A stretch of DNA of 36,232 nucleotides from Choristocarpus tenellus KU-1152 (lineage: Eukaryota; Phaeophyceae). Location of the stretch: contig CAXNAD020000046.1 of assembly GCA_964200185.2 (NCBI GenBank), positions 1 through 36,232 of the forward strand, written 5' to 3'. A program made the translations under genes and the position numbers. Positions 7,413-21,300 of this stretch are shown piece by piece (the first letter of the stretch is position 1; each line of letters opens with the position of its first letter). The notes beneath the pieces were generated by a model, which was not told the origin of the DNA, did no database searches, and saw nothing but the letters and a program-made list of their open reading frames with translations.

Positions 7413-10400
7413 TCAACGGCCAGTACGCCTGGTGGCGTTTATCTTCCTAAGACGCTCAGTCATGCTTGTGGTTGATGCCAAGGTAGTCCTGCCCATTTCT
7501 TCCATTCCAAGGCCAGGGACAGGTGCATCATCTCGGGAAATCCTTGTTCCTGTCTGTCCTGCACCACTGCCAAAAGTTTGTGTCTTGACTGAAGCCATAA
7601 GTCGCTCTCGTATGCTAGACAGATCTTGGGCATTCTTTTGTTCCAAAGGCTGAAGCCTATGTGGCAAATGCAGAGAGAGTACAAGTTGATGTGTTTGATG
7701 TTTGAACTCTTGACAAAGCAGTTAGACTGTTGGATTCTACCATAAATTATAAAAATCCCATGATCTAGGCATATATCCTCACAGTGTCAGAAATTTGTTC
7801 TGGATAGGAAAAGATTGGTACAGGTACTGTTACCAGCAAACCTCTATTGTTTTTCTAGCTCTGCTCTACCGTATTCCAATTTCATGGTCAACCTTTTCTA
7901 CACAAAACAATAGATTTGATAAAAAGAAAACATTATGGAAACAAATTCAAGACCTCCACTTCATATGCTTTACCACACCTAACAAGTCATGTACATATTG
8001 GAACCTCAAGCTTGAGAAAAGTTGTGCTTTTTGTTTGTATGTGTGTAAAGAAAAAACAACGTAGGTGAATTTTCTAAAAAAGGTATGAACACTTCAGCTA
8101 AGAGACAGATGTGATCTATTCTGAAGTCATAAACAAATTATTGCTTGAACTGACAACCACGCTTTGCAATGACTGTACAGTATCACATTTCCCAATTTCA
8201 ATCTGTACCTAATTTATTCACAAAGAGAAGTTTCCTGCTGATCCCCTTTCAACAATAATAATGTAACCCCAATGACTAGGCCACATAGGCCATCAACTTA
8301 ACTTGAAACACTCCATTGGATAATCCTCAGTAAGTAGCTCACACAAATAATAGATGGATTCATTTCGATGGAAAATTCTGACTCCATGCCTGTGACGGTA
8401 TGTCAAGCCTACTTTGATTGCATGGGACTGGGACTGGGGCATGTAAGCACCTTTCCTGTAAAATATATCCTACATTACAATTAATAGTACCTGTCTGACA
8501 CAAAAGCATTTCCAGGTCTGATTTTGCTTGAGTCAGCTCCCAGAGAACCAAAATCCTCAGCAGAGTCCCTATCGGCAGGTGTGGCTTGTCCTTTGCCTTG
8601 AGCTATCCTCCTCCGCAGCTGTTGAAGTCTCACCCTTGAGGACGACTCAAAGACTGCCTTGACAGCACCTTGCTCAACCTCATTTCGACCAACAGACCTT
8701 GACATTGGACCTGGAACATTCTCATCTGTCTCTTCTTGGCTCTGGACACCTACAACCTCAACAAGAACTGCATCAGATCGCTTTGCAGTGGCAATGCCCT
8801 CAAGTTGGGTTGAAGTAGGGCTATTGAGGTGGTAGGGTACAACTGAGTCCATCTCCCTGCAGCCATCACGGATGAATTGTCTGAACGCAGGGCGCAAACG
8901 CTCCACCTGTTACAGAATAGCAGATAAAAGAGCAAAAGGAAAGCAAATCAAGACTAAGAGAATCCAAACAGAGCTATAAGAGAAGCAAAATGGCACTGCA
9001 TCAATCCCTCTTGTACCTGGTCCTCAAAGCTTCCACGTGCATTTGGGTGTGCCCTGATGTAGGTCCTCAGTTCTTCTATAGCTCCATTGCCTTCTCTTCC
9101 ATCTTGCACTCCAGAAACATTGCCAATGAGTCTGGCCAACTCCGCACTATGACTGATGCTAGCTGATGGCATGGACAATGAGCTGCGGCGCCTCAAAGAG
9201 GGTTCATTGTGGACACCCTGTGGAAGTGGAGAAGATATTTCAAATGTTGCACATCTGAGTATATAAAAAAACAAATTGGAAACAACTAAATTTTTGTCCC
9301 CATGTTGATAAACCAAATCAAACACAAAAAACAAATGCCAACAGTATTTATTTTATTTATCATAGGTGTCCAGAGCAGAGAAGGCTCTAATGTTCTTTTA
9401 CATCATGTCCTGGTATAGTTTACAGGAGGTAACATAATAAAAACAGCCCTGATATAGAGGCATTGTGTAAGCACCTTGTACCTGGTTCAACTCGTTCTGA
9501 ACTACTCACATTGCATGTAACATTTACATCAGAAGAGATGCTGGAAATCTGAATGTACAATTGATTCTAAAAGGGTACAGAAAATTCTGTGTCAAAATGC
9601 CTAAGATCATCATGCAGAAATGGGGGTTGACATAATTTGTCCTGCAAACTAATGACCACCTCCATTCTGGTGATCACACACATAGAAAATAAACATTAGC
9701 ACAATGTTTGTTGAATGAGAACAGGAACTAGAGGAGCACATGCATTCTGTTCCAAATGCCGGGGTGTTCCAAATCTCTTATATTATAGCTCACTTTTGTC
9801 ATTGGTTGACACTTCCATCCTAGATTACTAGAGAAGATGCTATGGTATTAATGCTGTATTTCCCCTTGTTTATCCTCCTCTTTACGATATTTGATATTAA
9901 GAGGGTGACAATAGAGGAGGAAAGGTGAATGCAGTAACACCATTGAAGTAGTCATACCGCATCAACACAAGGAACCTCAAAAAAGGAGTTGTGGAACATT
10001 CTGCAAAACTTTTTGTACCTGTGACATGACACGCCAAATTTCTGCCGCTGCAGTTTGATGCTCTGGATTCCCAGGCAGGACCCTGTTTGTAACATCGGTA
10101 AGACACATGATCACATTTGAAGACTGTGCATATGTTCATGATAAGGGGTTGAACACTTGTCATATCCTCCAAATCGGAAGAGCTCAAGCACAGCTTGTAC
10201 TGATTCCGTCATCATGGTCAGAATCAAGAAAATCAACAACAGTCCATCCAATCAAGTACATGCACCATGTCAAGTTATAAATCACAAGGTTGTAATGTCG
10301 ATGTCTATCATTAACATGACTTCTTGGCAAGAGTCCTTCTGCTAGAATTTTACTCCTAGGCTTCTTAAGTACTCTTTAAAATATACACATCATCTGCTGT

Positions 10401-13400
10401 ATATGGAAATATGAGCTGATCTTTCTTTACGCTAGACGTTATTACACTTTGGTACACTTTGGTCATGTGGCCAGAGAATCTGGTGTCAAGCTTACGATAT
10501 GAAGCCAAAATAACCCCCATTCAATTTCAGAACACTCCAACAAAAATATGAGGGTATTTACAAAGATATAAGCAGCAGAGCAAAATGAAGATGGAAGGGT
10601 CATTGATAATGCAGTGTGACTAATTTGGTAGTACAATTCAACATTACAATAGGTAGTTGCACTCCTACTTCCCACGCCACACTGGAAAAGTGAACAACGA
10701 ACAAAAGATTGTATGTTCCATCTAAGAATATTGACAAGCTGTTCCTGTCCTGAAGTGAAAACCTTTTCACCCTCACCTGAGCTTGTCAATCGACTCCAAC
10801 ATTGCCTTCCGTTGGCAGTTATTACGCATTCCATCCCATAGAAGATTCACCAAACGTTCACCAGAGCTTATGGTGGAATCTGCCGAGGCATCATCAGCAC
10901 TTTGCCGATGTAATCTCAACGCAGTAAGGTATGCATGGATAGAACGCAGCACCATGCCTAAATCCAAGTCACGATACCTGCAAATACACCCAAAGGCACA
11001 AGTTCAACCAAGGTACAAGGGTGTCATGCTTGTGATAAACTGGTATCACTCAACTGATGAAACAACTCTAAAACAAGATACACTAAACTCTTGGTGGAGT
11101 CCACAATATAAACTCAAGGCTAACTTGAAATTGGAAGTAGGTTGCTTACTAACAAGGTGTCTTGTAATGTAAAGTCACATCAACAGTTAGCCGAAAGGTT
11201 AAAGCATTACTGAAAGTTTAAGATCACACTATCACTAAATTGCATTGTCTTGAGACAAGCAACCAAACCATTGTTAGGATTTTCTTCTACAGTACAATTT
11301 GGAACACATAATATCTGTAAAGCACACAAAGTACACAAACATGGCCAACGCATTTTGTTGATATCTAGTACCTTGACAGAAGTTAGTTATATGAGATCAT
11401 GTAGCCTGTATATGCAAAGATTTTGTTTTCTACATATAGGGTTGGTGCTGCATCCATGCATTATACGTCGTACATGCTGAACAGAAACCCATTCTGTTAC
11501 TACTTGGTGCACTAAGCTTGATACTGTTGGTATTGTTGGTATTGTTGGTATTGTTGACATTGTTGATACTGTTGGTATTGTTGATATTGTTGATCCCTGA
11601 GGTGTACCCCTCAATCAACTCTCCACTTACAACTATTCACCCAAAACCTTGGATGAGTCACACAAAAAATTTCCACATAACAATAATTCAATAGCACCTC
11701 TTTCCTGGTTTCTACGGTAGCAAGTAGCCTCTAGATGCAGAAGGTGACATCCATTGTATTGAGATCACCACCAACATGCACCAAGACAGCATACCCTGTA
11801 AATCAAAGAGAACAACTGAAAGAATATACTCAATAATAGGTAGTACAAAGCATGCCACCACAATGAATACTATTCTCTATTCACAAGTCAAGGGGGAAGT
11901 TGAACTAAAATTCTACTGTGCAACATTTCCTAAAGCCAAGGGTCACAAAAAGTCTTTAGTCATCGCCACTATTGGTCAAAGGTACCCAAAGCAAGTCCAA
12001 CCGTACATGAATGACTCCTGTAGTTGAAGACTCACCAGGTTGAACCCTTCTTCCCGACTGCAGACCCATCGTAACCAGAGGACTGAAGGAGCTTAGCTAA
12101 CAGCTTCACATACACACTTGTCACCTCTATTTCCACCTGAAGATCCAAGCTACCATCTCTTGGCTGTTGGAGGAAAGCAGAAATCAGAAATCAGCAATAT
12201 GCTACATAAAAAGTGAACAGAAATCAAGAGCTGCATACTTCTTTCTGTGTGGCGAAAAAATAGAGCAAGATGGGATACTTGAGCCCATACCCTTCCCTTC
12301 CATCCCACCTACACATTACCTTTTTGAATCTATGGTGGTCCCCAGGTAGTGCTGCAGTGAGAGCATTGAGCAGAGCTGAGACCGCTACAGAGGGGTCAGC
12401 TTTTACAGATGCAGTCATAATGTGGTTGAGCTTGATCTGGATCTGGAAGTACATGAGGATGATATCAATGACAAGCACGGTACATCAAAACACAAGAGTT
12501 GAGATCAATGTATGACTCAACATGGACAAGGAATCCATACTGAACAGGTATATCCAACCAGTTGTTGATTGGTACACATAGGAATAGGTAGAAGGCGTAT
12601 GTGCATGACCATTATTCTTCTTGCCTTCAACCAATATATCCGTAACAGTTACACCAATTGATGAAGGGATGAGGTTCCAAGATAGTTGAGATACTGTATT
12701 ATGGAAGGACTGAAAATAACCAGTGCCATGGGCACAATTCTATTGTGCTGCGAAAAGTAACCACTGTCAGTATCTTTTAAGTACTTGTCACACCATGCAT
12801 AGTACCTACCATTCAATCCCCCACTGGTTCTGACACTGGCAACTCTGTTTTCCTTGGTCATCATGTAACATCAATCTTCACTACAGTATGCATCTCTGAA
12901 CCAAGGCACAACAAGATAGCGTTTAACTGAATGAGCTTGTTCTTCTAGAGTCCTACCAATATCACACACCCCAAAGTTTACCTTGTACAAATATTGTTGA
13001 ATACTGCTTGCCAACCTTATCATATGAGAGCATATGTTGAGCACCTCCTTGAAACAGGGGAAGTGGTTATACCACCATACAATACTCACACTCCACAACA
13101 CAACAAACAAGGTCATGGGTAACACAGTCCAATTCAACAAATTATTCTTTGGTTGCTTATTTTGATCATAAAAATTATGAAGTGCTCAGTCTCAACATTT
13201 TGCCAGCTAACAGCAAGCAAGCTCTTGTCAGGTAACTGTGAAGCCTGGGGGCTACAGTATCAGGCATATGGACAAAAATATTGTATAGTATGTGAATTCT
13301 AATGGTGTAGATTTTTCTTAATCATGCTCATCTAACTGTTCAGTCAGTCAGCGATGGTCTCACTGTAAGGACACACCTCATCTCTGGAACCAATGTTTGA

Positions 13401-15380
13401 TGAACCACTCTGCATAGAGGGTTCAAGGCACCGCTTTGCAGCATGGAAGCAAACCTCTTGCAGCAACTCCGCAAGTGCTTCAGTCTCAAAGAACATGGGT
13501 GATGTTCTGCAAACTTGATCCAATGCTGCTACCACTTGCTTCTGTATCTCAACCTCAGAGCCACCTTGTCAATAAGTCAATATTTGACAAATTATTGACT
13601 CAAGGAAATCTTCTTGGGGATAGGTCCTTCCTCCAGTTTTGGATTATGCTATTGAATCGGGCGTCATTTTGTCATGAAGAACAATCTTGAGTGAATCATC
13701 ATGTCCATCACTTGAATGGCTAAAATGGATCTTGCACACATCTCAACCCACTGTACCTTGGGAAGGACTGTCTCCGCCATTTGATTTGCTGCACGAGAAT
13801 GATAGCCTCAAGCACCGTGACAGGAGTCCAATAAGCTGTGAGTGGTGCTTGGTCAATGTGCCTTGCATCCTACCTCCATCCTCAACAAGTCTCCTCTCCA
13901 CCCAATCTGCTAATTCCTTGATCTTGTCGACAACATGCACACAAAGCAAAAGGTCAAGATTTACTTTTGACCATCAAAACAAGTAACAAGTGAAACTACT
14001 CACTATGACCATGACCATGACCATTGCCATGCAATGAAAGGAAAAAAATGCAAGAACTTTATCACTGTCTCAACAAAAAAACACACACACACACTTGCAC
14101 ACTCATACTCAAAACTAGAAAAGTGGTCCACTGCAAATATTGATGGTAGCTTCCTGACAAACTGTGGCAGCAGGCCATGGTAATTTGCACCCATCATACT
14201 CTTTTTAACAATATCAAATCAATAATTACATACCCATTACAATCTTGAAAAAACTTTGTGTATCTAGCGCAACAAGCTATTGTTGATCACACAATGCACA
14301 AAAAACATCTCATCATGTAAGGCTGAAGGATCAAAAACATCCTGAAACCACCCACCCCCAAGCAGATGGTATCCGTAAGTGCACCATCCCAATAGCTTTT
14401 GACATACTAGTAGTTATTAATGAATCAAAAGTCTACACAAAGTACCCCAATAAAAGGTAATATTCTGTGCAGAAAATATCTGTGTGTCGCACAACAATAT
14501 CATTCCGAATAACCACAACAAAGCACAGAAGTTGCTCATCTCACTGCACATCATAACTCACCTTTGCCACAGCAGCAGTGCACTGATCAGGAGGCATACC
14601 CACCACTGTTGGGAGGTGAATAAGATTTGTCTCAACCTATTTATTAATTAATACGCAGCAAGGTCAGGGTTTCAAAACAAGCCAGGAAACACATCAAAGC
14701 TCACAAATGACAATTTGAAATGTACACGGAACTATTCTTGCATCCTGTAACACAATTGAGTGTGTCAAGTGAGACAGGACAAATATAAGGACAGTCTAGA
14801 AAATGACCATGCCATCCACATTGGGACAAATATAAACACCTACCTTCTCCACAAGGGCTGAGAACTCTGCGTCTATTGCATCCCGCAATTTGGTGTCACT
14901 ATGCTGAAGTTGGGGTGGAGCTTCAATTGCCTGCTTGTTCCGCACCCTCTCCCTCTTTGGTGAGAGCTGAACCTTTACTGGGCTGTCATCAAATCGGAAT
15001 GGTCCATCAGTGGATGCATCATCCATGTCCATCCCACTCAATCTGTATAGTGTCAAGGATGGAGGGACGCTTGTTCAGCTGTGTATTTGAACTATAAATT
15101 TCTGTTGGGGCAACAAAAACTGTTGTAGAGTAACATTCACAAATCCTACTGTAACCCTACATTCTCTCACCTATCCCCATCTCCATCTCCTATGCCATAG
15201 CTGTTTGGATCCATCCCTCCCATACCCAGGAGATCACCAAGACTAGCCCTTCCCTTCTGTTCTTCATCACTTTTAGCTGCTCCATCAACTACAGGGATCT
15301 CCATGGGTCCTTCAATGCTGTCTTCGACTAAGGGTAAACCTGGAAGGGGCTTTCCTGTCACCATGCCTGGACGAGCAAGT
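7413..15380 (-). other. C-terminal linker and helical domain, with the last exon (exons 32-43)
   Basis: Exons: 15171-15380, 14844-15042, 14562-14636, 13757-13922, 13377-13564, 12320-12442, 12036-12163, 10777-10977, 10019-10082, 9017-9217, 8491-8906 and 7413-7656. The linker contains ASLGDLLGMGGMDPNSYG. The helical region follows the animal C-terminal domain helix by helix: AIDAEFSALVEK, VSALLNALTAAL, YRDLDLGMVLRSIHAYLTAL, and AIEELRTYIRAHPNA with LRPAFRQFIRDGCREMD, the segment before the end of ch-TOG that contacts TACC/clathrin partners in animals. The last exon starts R|LQPLEQKNAQDLSSIRERL and ends NATRRTGR-stop. The 'IRERL' end resembles the C-terminus of plant MOR1. The partner role is inferred by homology. 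Confidence 0.87.
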
Positions 15381-18300
15381 CTGTTGAAGGTAACAATGGG
15401 AGAGATTGGTATTGTTTATCAGTTCCATCCAGCACGTCCCTGCCCAACTCATTATTTCTTCCCCAGAAGTTTTTTTTGTAACAGAGAACCTACCATTGTC
15501 ACACCCACAATAGGCACAGGACAGGTGCTCAGATCTTTCAGCTCTTACCTTGAAGGTGGGAATTCTGCCATCCCATGAGTTGTGAGACTAGCCACCACTG
15601 GAGTATGTGTGTTGGATGTAACCACACTGGTTGTGACACCTGCTTTCCTATCTACAGCCTTGATGCGCTGCAGAGATACAGGTGGGAGAAAGAGGAAATA
15701 CAATGTAACAACGAACACAATTTTGGCGGCCAAAACAAATAAGTAGTACAAAGCCCTAAAAATTATTTCATTTCTAAAAACATTGTCTTGGTCTTGTATC
15801 TATGACAATACCTCATCAATTAGTGTCTTGGTCTTGTCATTCCCAGGTCCTAAGAGGCGGTAGAGACGTGCGATATCCCTTTCCAGTCCCACATAGGCAG
15901 CTTGCAACACATCCAAAGCTGCAGAGCGCACTTCTGCTTCACCAGAATCTACGAGACTGCAACTCAACAAATAACAAAACACAGAGCATAAAGAACAGAA
16001 AGAATATGAGCACATGTTGTATTCTAACAGTGAGAGTATTACCAATAGTTGCTCATTAATGACAGAACAAATATGAAAAACATACAGCATCAACACACAA
16101 GAAAGGTTTTGCCCTTGTCTGAATTTGTTACTTCGAACTTTGTCCTTTGAAGTGCAGTATTTGTTGTACTTTGAGGACATCACAGAAGGGATTTCTTGGC
16201 GACTTTGGACTAAGACATTTTTTCACACTCTTTTCACACTCTTCAGTACACCTAAGAATGGGACTTACACAGCTGCTTGCAAGGGAATTCTGACTCAAAC
16301 AAGCCAAAGAGTGACTTCAGGAGAGGGATATTTTAGCATCAATAGTGCATAGAAAATCACGTTGACCAAGAATCCCAAATGTAAATTGTGAGGTAGGTGT
16401 GGTTTGCTATTCCCATTAAAATTTAGTCACCGTGTCAGTTCTTTCCCACCCTTTTTCCCAAGCACACTAACAGGACTGCAATGTTCCATGCATCTCGCCA
16501 GTTGTTGGAGACAAGACAACCTCGAACGGTTGTTCTTGGATGATGTGGCCTGTTCAAAGGAGATACACAGAGGACTTCAATGCAAGGTCCAAGTATGCAC
16601 TAGAAGTTGATGGGTTTGTTTCTAACATGCATCTAACACAACAAAATGAAGGGAAAAGAATGAGCCATGCCATGGCAAAGCTCTGTGTAAAAAATACATT
16701 ACACAACCGCACAGTTGGTCCGTTCAAGGGTTGTCTAATGAAATAAATATTGGTTATAGGTAATAAACATTCATCTATACATCATCACTACCTAGTAACT
16801 CTTAACAATCCAGTGAGGTCATGGAGCTGTGAACAGACAAGTGAGATGGAACCTCTGACATATATTACACATACCTGAAGCAGCAGGTTTGAGTACTTGG
16901 AGACAGGATATAGATTGGGGATTTGGTCCATCAGCTGGCGAAAAGCCAAACGGAACCTTTCTTTAGCCTGTCCACTCTTCTCTAATAGAGTAGGGATAAA
17001 AGCTTCCACCTCCCCCTCCTCAAGGTGATACTGTTGCACAGTCAGTGCCTGGAATACACTTGTTAGGAGCTCCAAAAGCTGCAGGATTAAGGGTACCAAG
17101 TTGACCATGTCAAGAGTAAACCGTAGTATGGGCATCAGCATGGCTTGCACAGTGGTGTTTCAGAGACTGCTGTACCTGCTCAGGAGAAAGTATAATGGAA
17201 GTAGATACATTTTTGTCTTACCTGACCCATGGCCTTGACATTCTCTTTCTCACAAAGGCGTAATGAAACCCACTTGAATATCAAGTCGAGGCTGTCTAGG
17301 AACGCCTCTGGTTGGTGATTGAGAGCCTTGGACAGGAGTTCAACACCACCAGCCCCACACTCCTGTTAAGGCATCATCCACAAGAGGTGCATGGAGAATT
17401 AGACATGGAAATCTGCATCCAGGAAGTTATACATGGTCACCACTACAGACTAGCAGTAAGGTTGGCAAACTATCAAAACTAAAACCTTTGTCCTCAGACC
17501 TACCTCCTGCCTGACTGGACTATTTCCATACTAGCACAAATGGCATTTCCTCTCACCATGCTGCCCACTCGTGCAGGGAAGAGAGTCTCAATTGCACCAG
17601 CAGTCAGTAAAGGACTCCACAAGGTTTTGAGACAGGCAGTCTGATGGTCTCGTGGCTCGTCAGAAGATACTAGCCAACGAGATCGCTTCTCAGCCTCTAG
17701 ACGTCTTCCCTTGCTGTTCACAGACAGGAGGGGACCCTTCACTGCTCCTGAGACTTCAGTTCCTTGTTCTGACTCCTCCCCAACAGTACTTCCACTGAAG
17801 GGAGTCACAGATTAATAAAACACAAAAACAATTGAAGGAGTCTAAAATAGAATTTTTAATAGTATGGTGGACTTGTACTACTCTAAGAATTCAAGATTAA
17901 GCACATTGCCCCTTTTACCACAACGTATATATGAGCATCTGACTCTACCTTGATGCCATAAAAAATAATTTAAAATGATCACAAAATTCATGTTCACCTG
18001 GCCGATGATGCTCTGCCTGAAGACCTTGAAAGAGCTGAACGACTTGTGCGTGTTGGAGCTTTGAGCACAGACTTTGTGGCAGTGGAGCCAGCACCCCTTC
18101 GTCCCAACTTGTTTGAGGTGCTTGCAGTCGCTGGTACTTGATGAGGAGATGGCAAGGACGCATCTCCATCGGTACTAGGCTCTGATCCTGCAAACAAGAT
18201 ACATGTACATTGTATCAGTAACTACAATTTGGTAATTTGTTGATGAAATGACACCACCTTGAACAAATTCATTGTTGTGCTCCTGTATGAGAAATATACA

Positions 18301-21300
18301 TGATGAAATATACATCTAAAAACCCAAGTATTTTATAATATGTCACAAAAACTTGTCAGAGAATGCTTGCAACTTTCCAAAGAGCAGTTACACACCCGCT
18401 GCCACTTTATATGTATATGTATTCATGTATATATATATATGCATTTGTAGTATGCAAAATGAAAAAATGATACAACTCTCCTTACTCTTAGCTAAACAAA
18501 CACATATAATCAACGTACTGAGAAGCATTGATGTGCACAAATATTGTGTGAGTTCTACAAGAATATCTTAACCAGAAAATGTCACACCTTCTGCTGCATA
18601 GACTCTTTGAAGTGCAGGTTGAAGTTGCCGCAATGCCGCTGGAGCACTATCACGTGTGGATGATCGAACACTAGAGAGCTGCACAGTACCTGCGGAAACA
18701 AGGGCAATAAGGCACTCTTCTCCAAGCTGGCGCACACCAGCGCTCTTGTCTTGCATACAGCTCAACAAAGGTTTGACAAGTCCAGTTGATCCCTGTAGGC
18801 ATCGGATGGGTAGAGCAGCTATGATTGATCATGAACGCCATAAAAAGTCAAACTGTAGTGACAGACTTCATGCACCCTGTCTATAACACAGAACAGCTCT
18901 CCTCCCTCTCAAAACAGACCCCAGCATTCCCCAAAATTCCAAATACTCATCCCATTATCAAGGTCGGTTTAATAGATCTTGAATTTGACTACACAATTTA
19001 ACAAGTGGCAGGGAGGGTGAATAATAATCCTATCCCTTACTAAATAAAACACCTGCTATAGCATGAGGGGATTCTAGGGATCAATAACTACAATATCTGG
19101 GCTATGTAAAGGACTTAGTATAGTACGTAAAGGACTTAGCATAATCGATCACCAGAACATGCACATCTCCAACACCAATTACTTTACCTACCAAAAATGG
19201 ACCTCATCCTAAAATAATACTACTACAACTGCCAACAATGGAAAACATCTGGGATTCATTGAAGAAAGTTTAGGACATCAAAAATATCCACCATGCATCT
19301 TGGGAACTACAACATCCCAATCAAGTACAAAAACCGATATATGCACCCCCCCATTTGATCACATTCATGACACTCTAAAATTAAAACATAAAACCTTACC
19401 TATCTGCAGCACCGATAGACCCCGACAGTGTTCCTGTCTGCGTATCCTATAAAACCCCCATGTCTATACCTCTATTGGGAAGAAGCTAAGCCCCTATTAA
19501 CTTAACAATGAGAGGCATACTAATTTCTTATCGAAGAATTTGAAAAGTGAGGGAGGATTTATCTTTGAAGAGGATTTATCTTTGAAGACATACACAGAAA
19601 TCATAGGAATTTCAAAAAGATTTCAATTGAGAGGATTCAGTTTGTAGTATTCCACAGAGAAACACTATAGATAACACATAGGCAAGGATGGACAACCTTA
19701 CCTCTCCACTGCTGAGTGATCCAAGAACACCTTTCAGCCATTCCAGCAGCTCCATGCGCCCAACTGTATTGGCAAGAGCCACAGCCACTTGGCTAGCAAG
19801 CGCCTCCAGTGTTGGGGCATGTATGACACCTAAACAAAGTCACTGGAACGTGTTATGAATTGGTCCAGCATCACATGTAGGCAGGGATTGGACTTCCTCC
19901 ATTACACTTCCTCTTTTTCATGCCACTATAATATGCCATTTATTAGTCCTCAACCCTGCTAATGACAAAGAATCATCATATTCCACTGGAATACACGTAG
20001 GGTCACAAGTACAACATGATCCTCCAAATGTCTACATGACTCGGGCAGGACATCCAACATTACATGCACCAATAACTAATCAGTCATCCAAGCCTCAACC
20101 CAAATTCCCCCGAAGTGTTGCCCAATCAAACAACACCACAAAACAAAAACAAAAAACCTGATGACTTGCCTCCCTCATCCTTGACCTTGTCCAGAGCAGA
20201 TACAGCTGCATCACGCATCAACTTGCGATTGTCAGCAACACATCCTAGCAGGGGTTCTGCATAGATGCGGGTGAGCTGTGGACAGCATGAGTGTATTTGC
20301 AAACAATTGTAGAAATAGGGAACACAAGTTAACATCCAAATTGAGTGTTTTATCCAACAAGGTACACAATCAAAAGTGATGAAAATAATAGAAAATACTC
20401 CAGGTATGATAGGCTTCACCTAGCAACATGTATTTCATACACTGCAGAGGATGGAAAGATGAGCACCTGGGACAAGTTTTATACACCCACCTTGGGAGCA
20501 GCATCTGGGCCAACACTGGATACCACTTCAGCAATAGCATTGGCAGCTAGAGGCTTTAAATTCGACTGAGAGTCAGCCAGGCGGGGTGTGAGGGCCTTCA
20601 CAAGCTCCACAAGAGCTTTGTTGGCTTCAAGGTGAGATCCAGACCTGAACAAAAACCATTGTTCAATACTATCAGTATCCAGGTGATAGCCATGAACACT
20701 CAGGTATGGCATAATGTAAGCCTGACCCTCTGACAAAGAGCAGACATGGCTGGAGTTTTGTAGTAAAGAACAATATACTTGTGGTACCAAATACAAAATG
20801 CAGTTTTTCTTGTCTAATGTAAAGTAGAAACTAGTAAAGTATAAACTATTTCCAAGACAACACAACCATCAACTCATGCACATTCTCACTTTTTGCAGGC
20901 CTGAATAATTTCTTCCATGGCTGCTTTTCGCCCCTTCCATGCATCCTTGCCCTTGATGCACTGCAATCGGCTTATGCAATCCTAACATGGGACAAGAGCA
21001 GAACCATGAATACAGAGAGAGGAAAAAATGGCAAACAAGAAGTGTTGATTGAAATGTATTGGGGATTAGGACTGGAGTCCATCAACCAAAAGCATCACTA
21101 GCAACCCTCACATCATTCCCAAACTCAGAAAAGTGAGATCTATGCAGAATAATTCAGAACCTACGGGCTAAACGATCTACACACCATGTCACCTTTCATT
21201 AGCCACAAGGTCAATCAGAGCAATATATTAGTATACTTGACAAAAGGAGTGGCAAAAAAGGACCTCCAGGACGTGGGAATTTGATGGGCATAACATGTCC

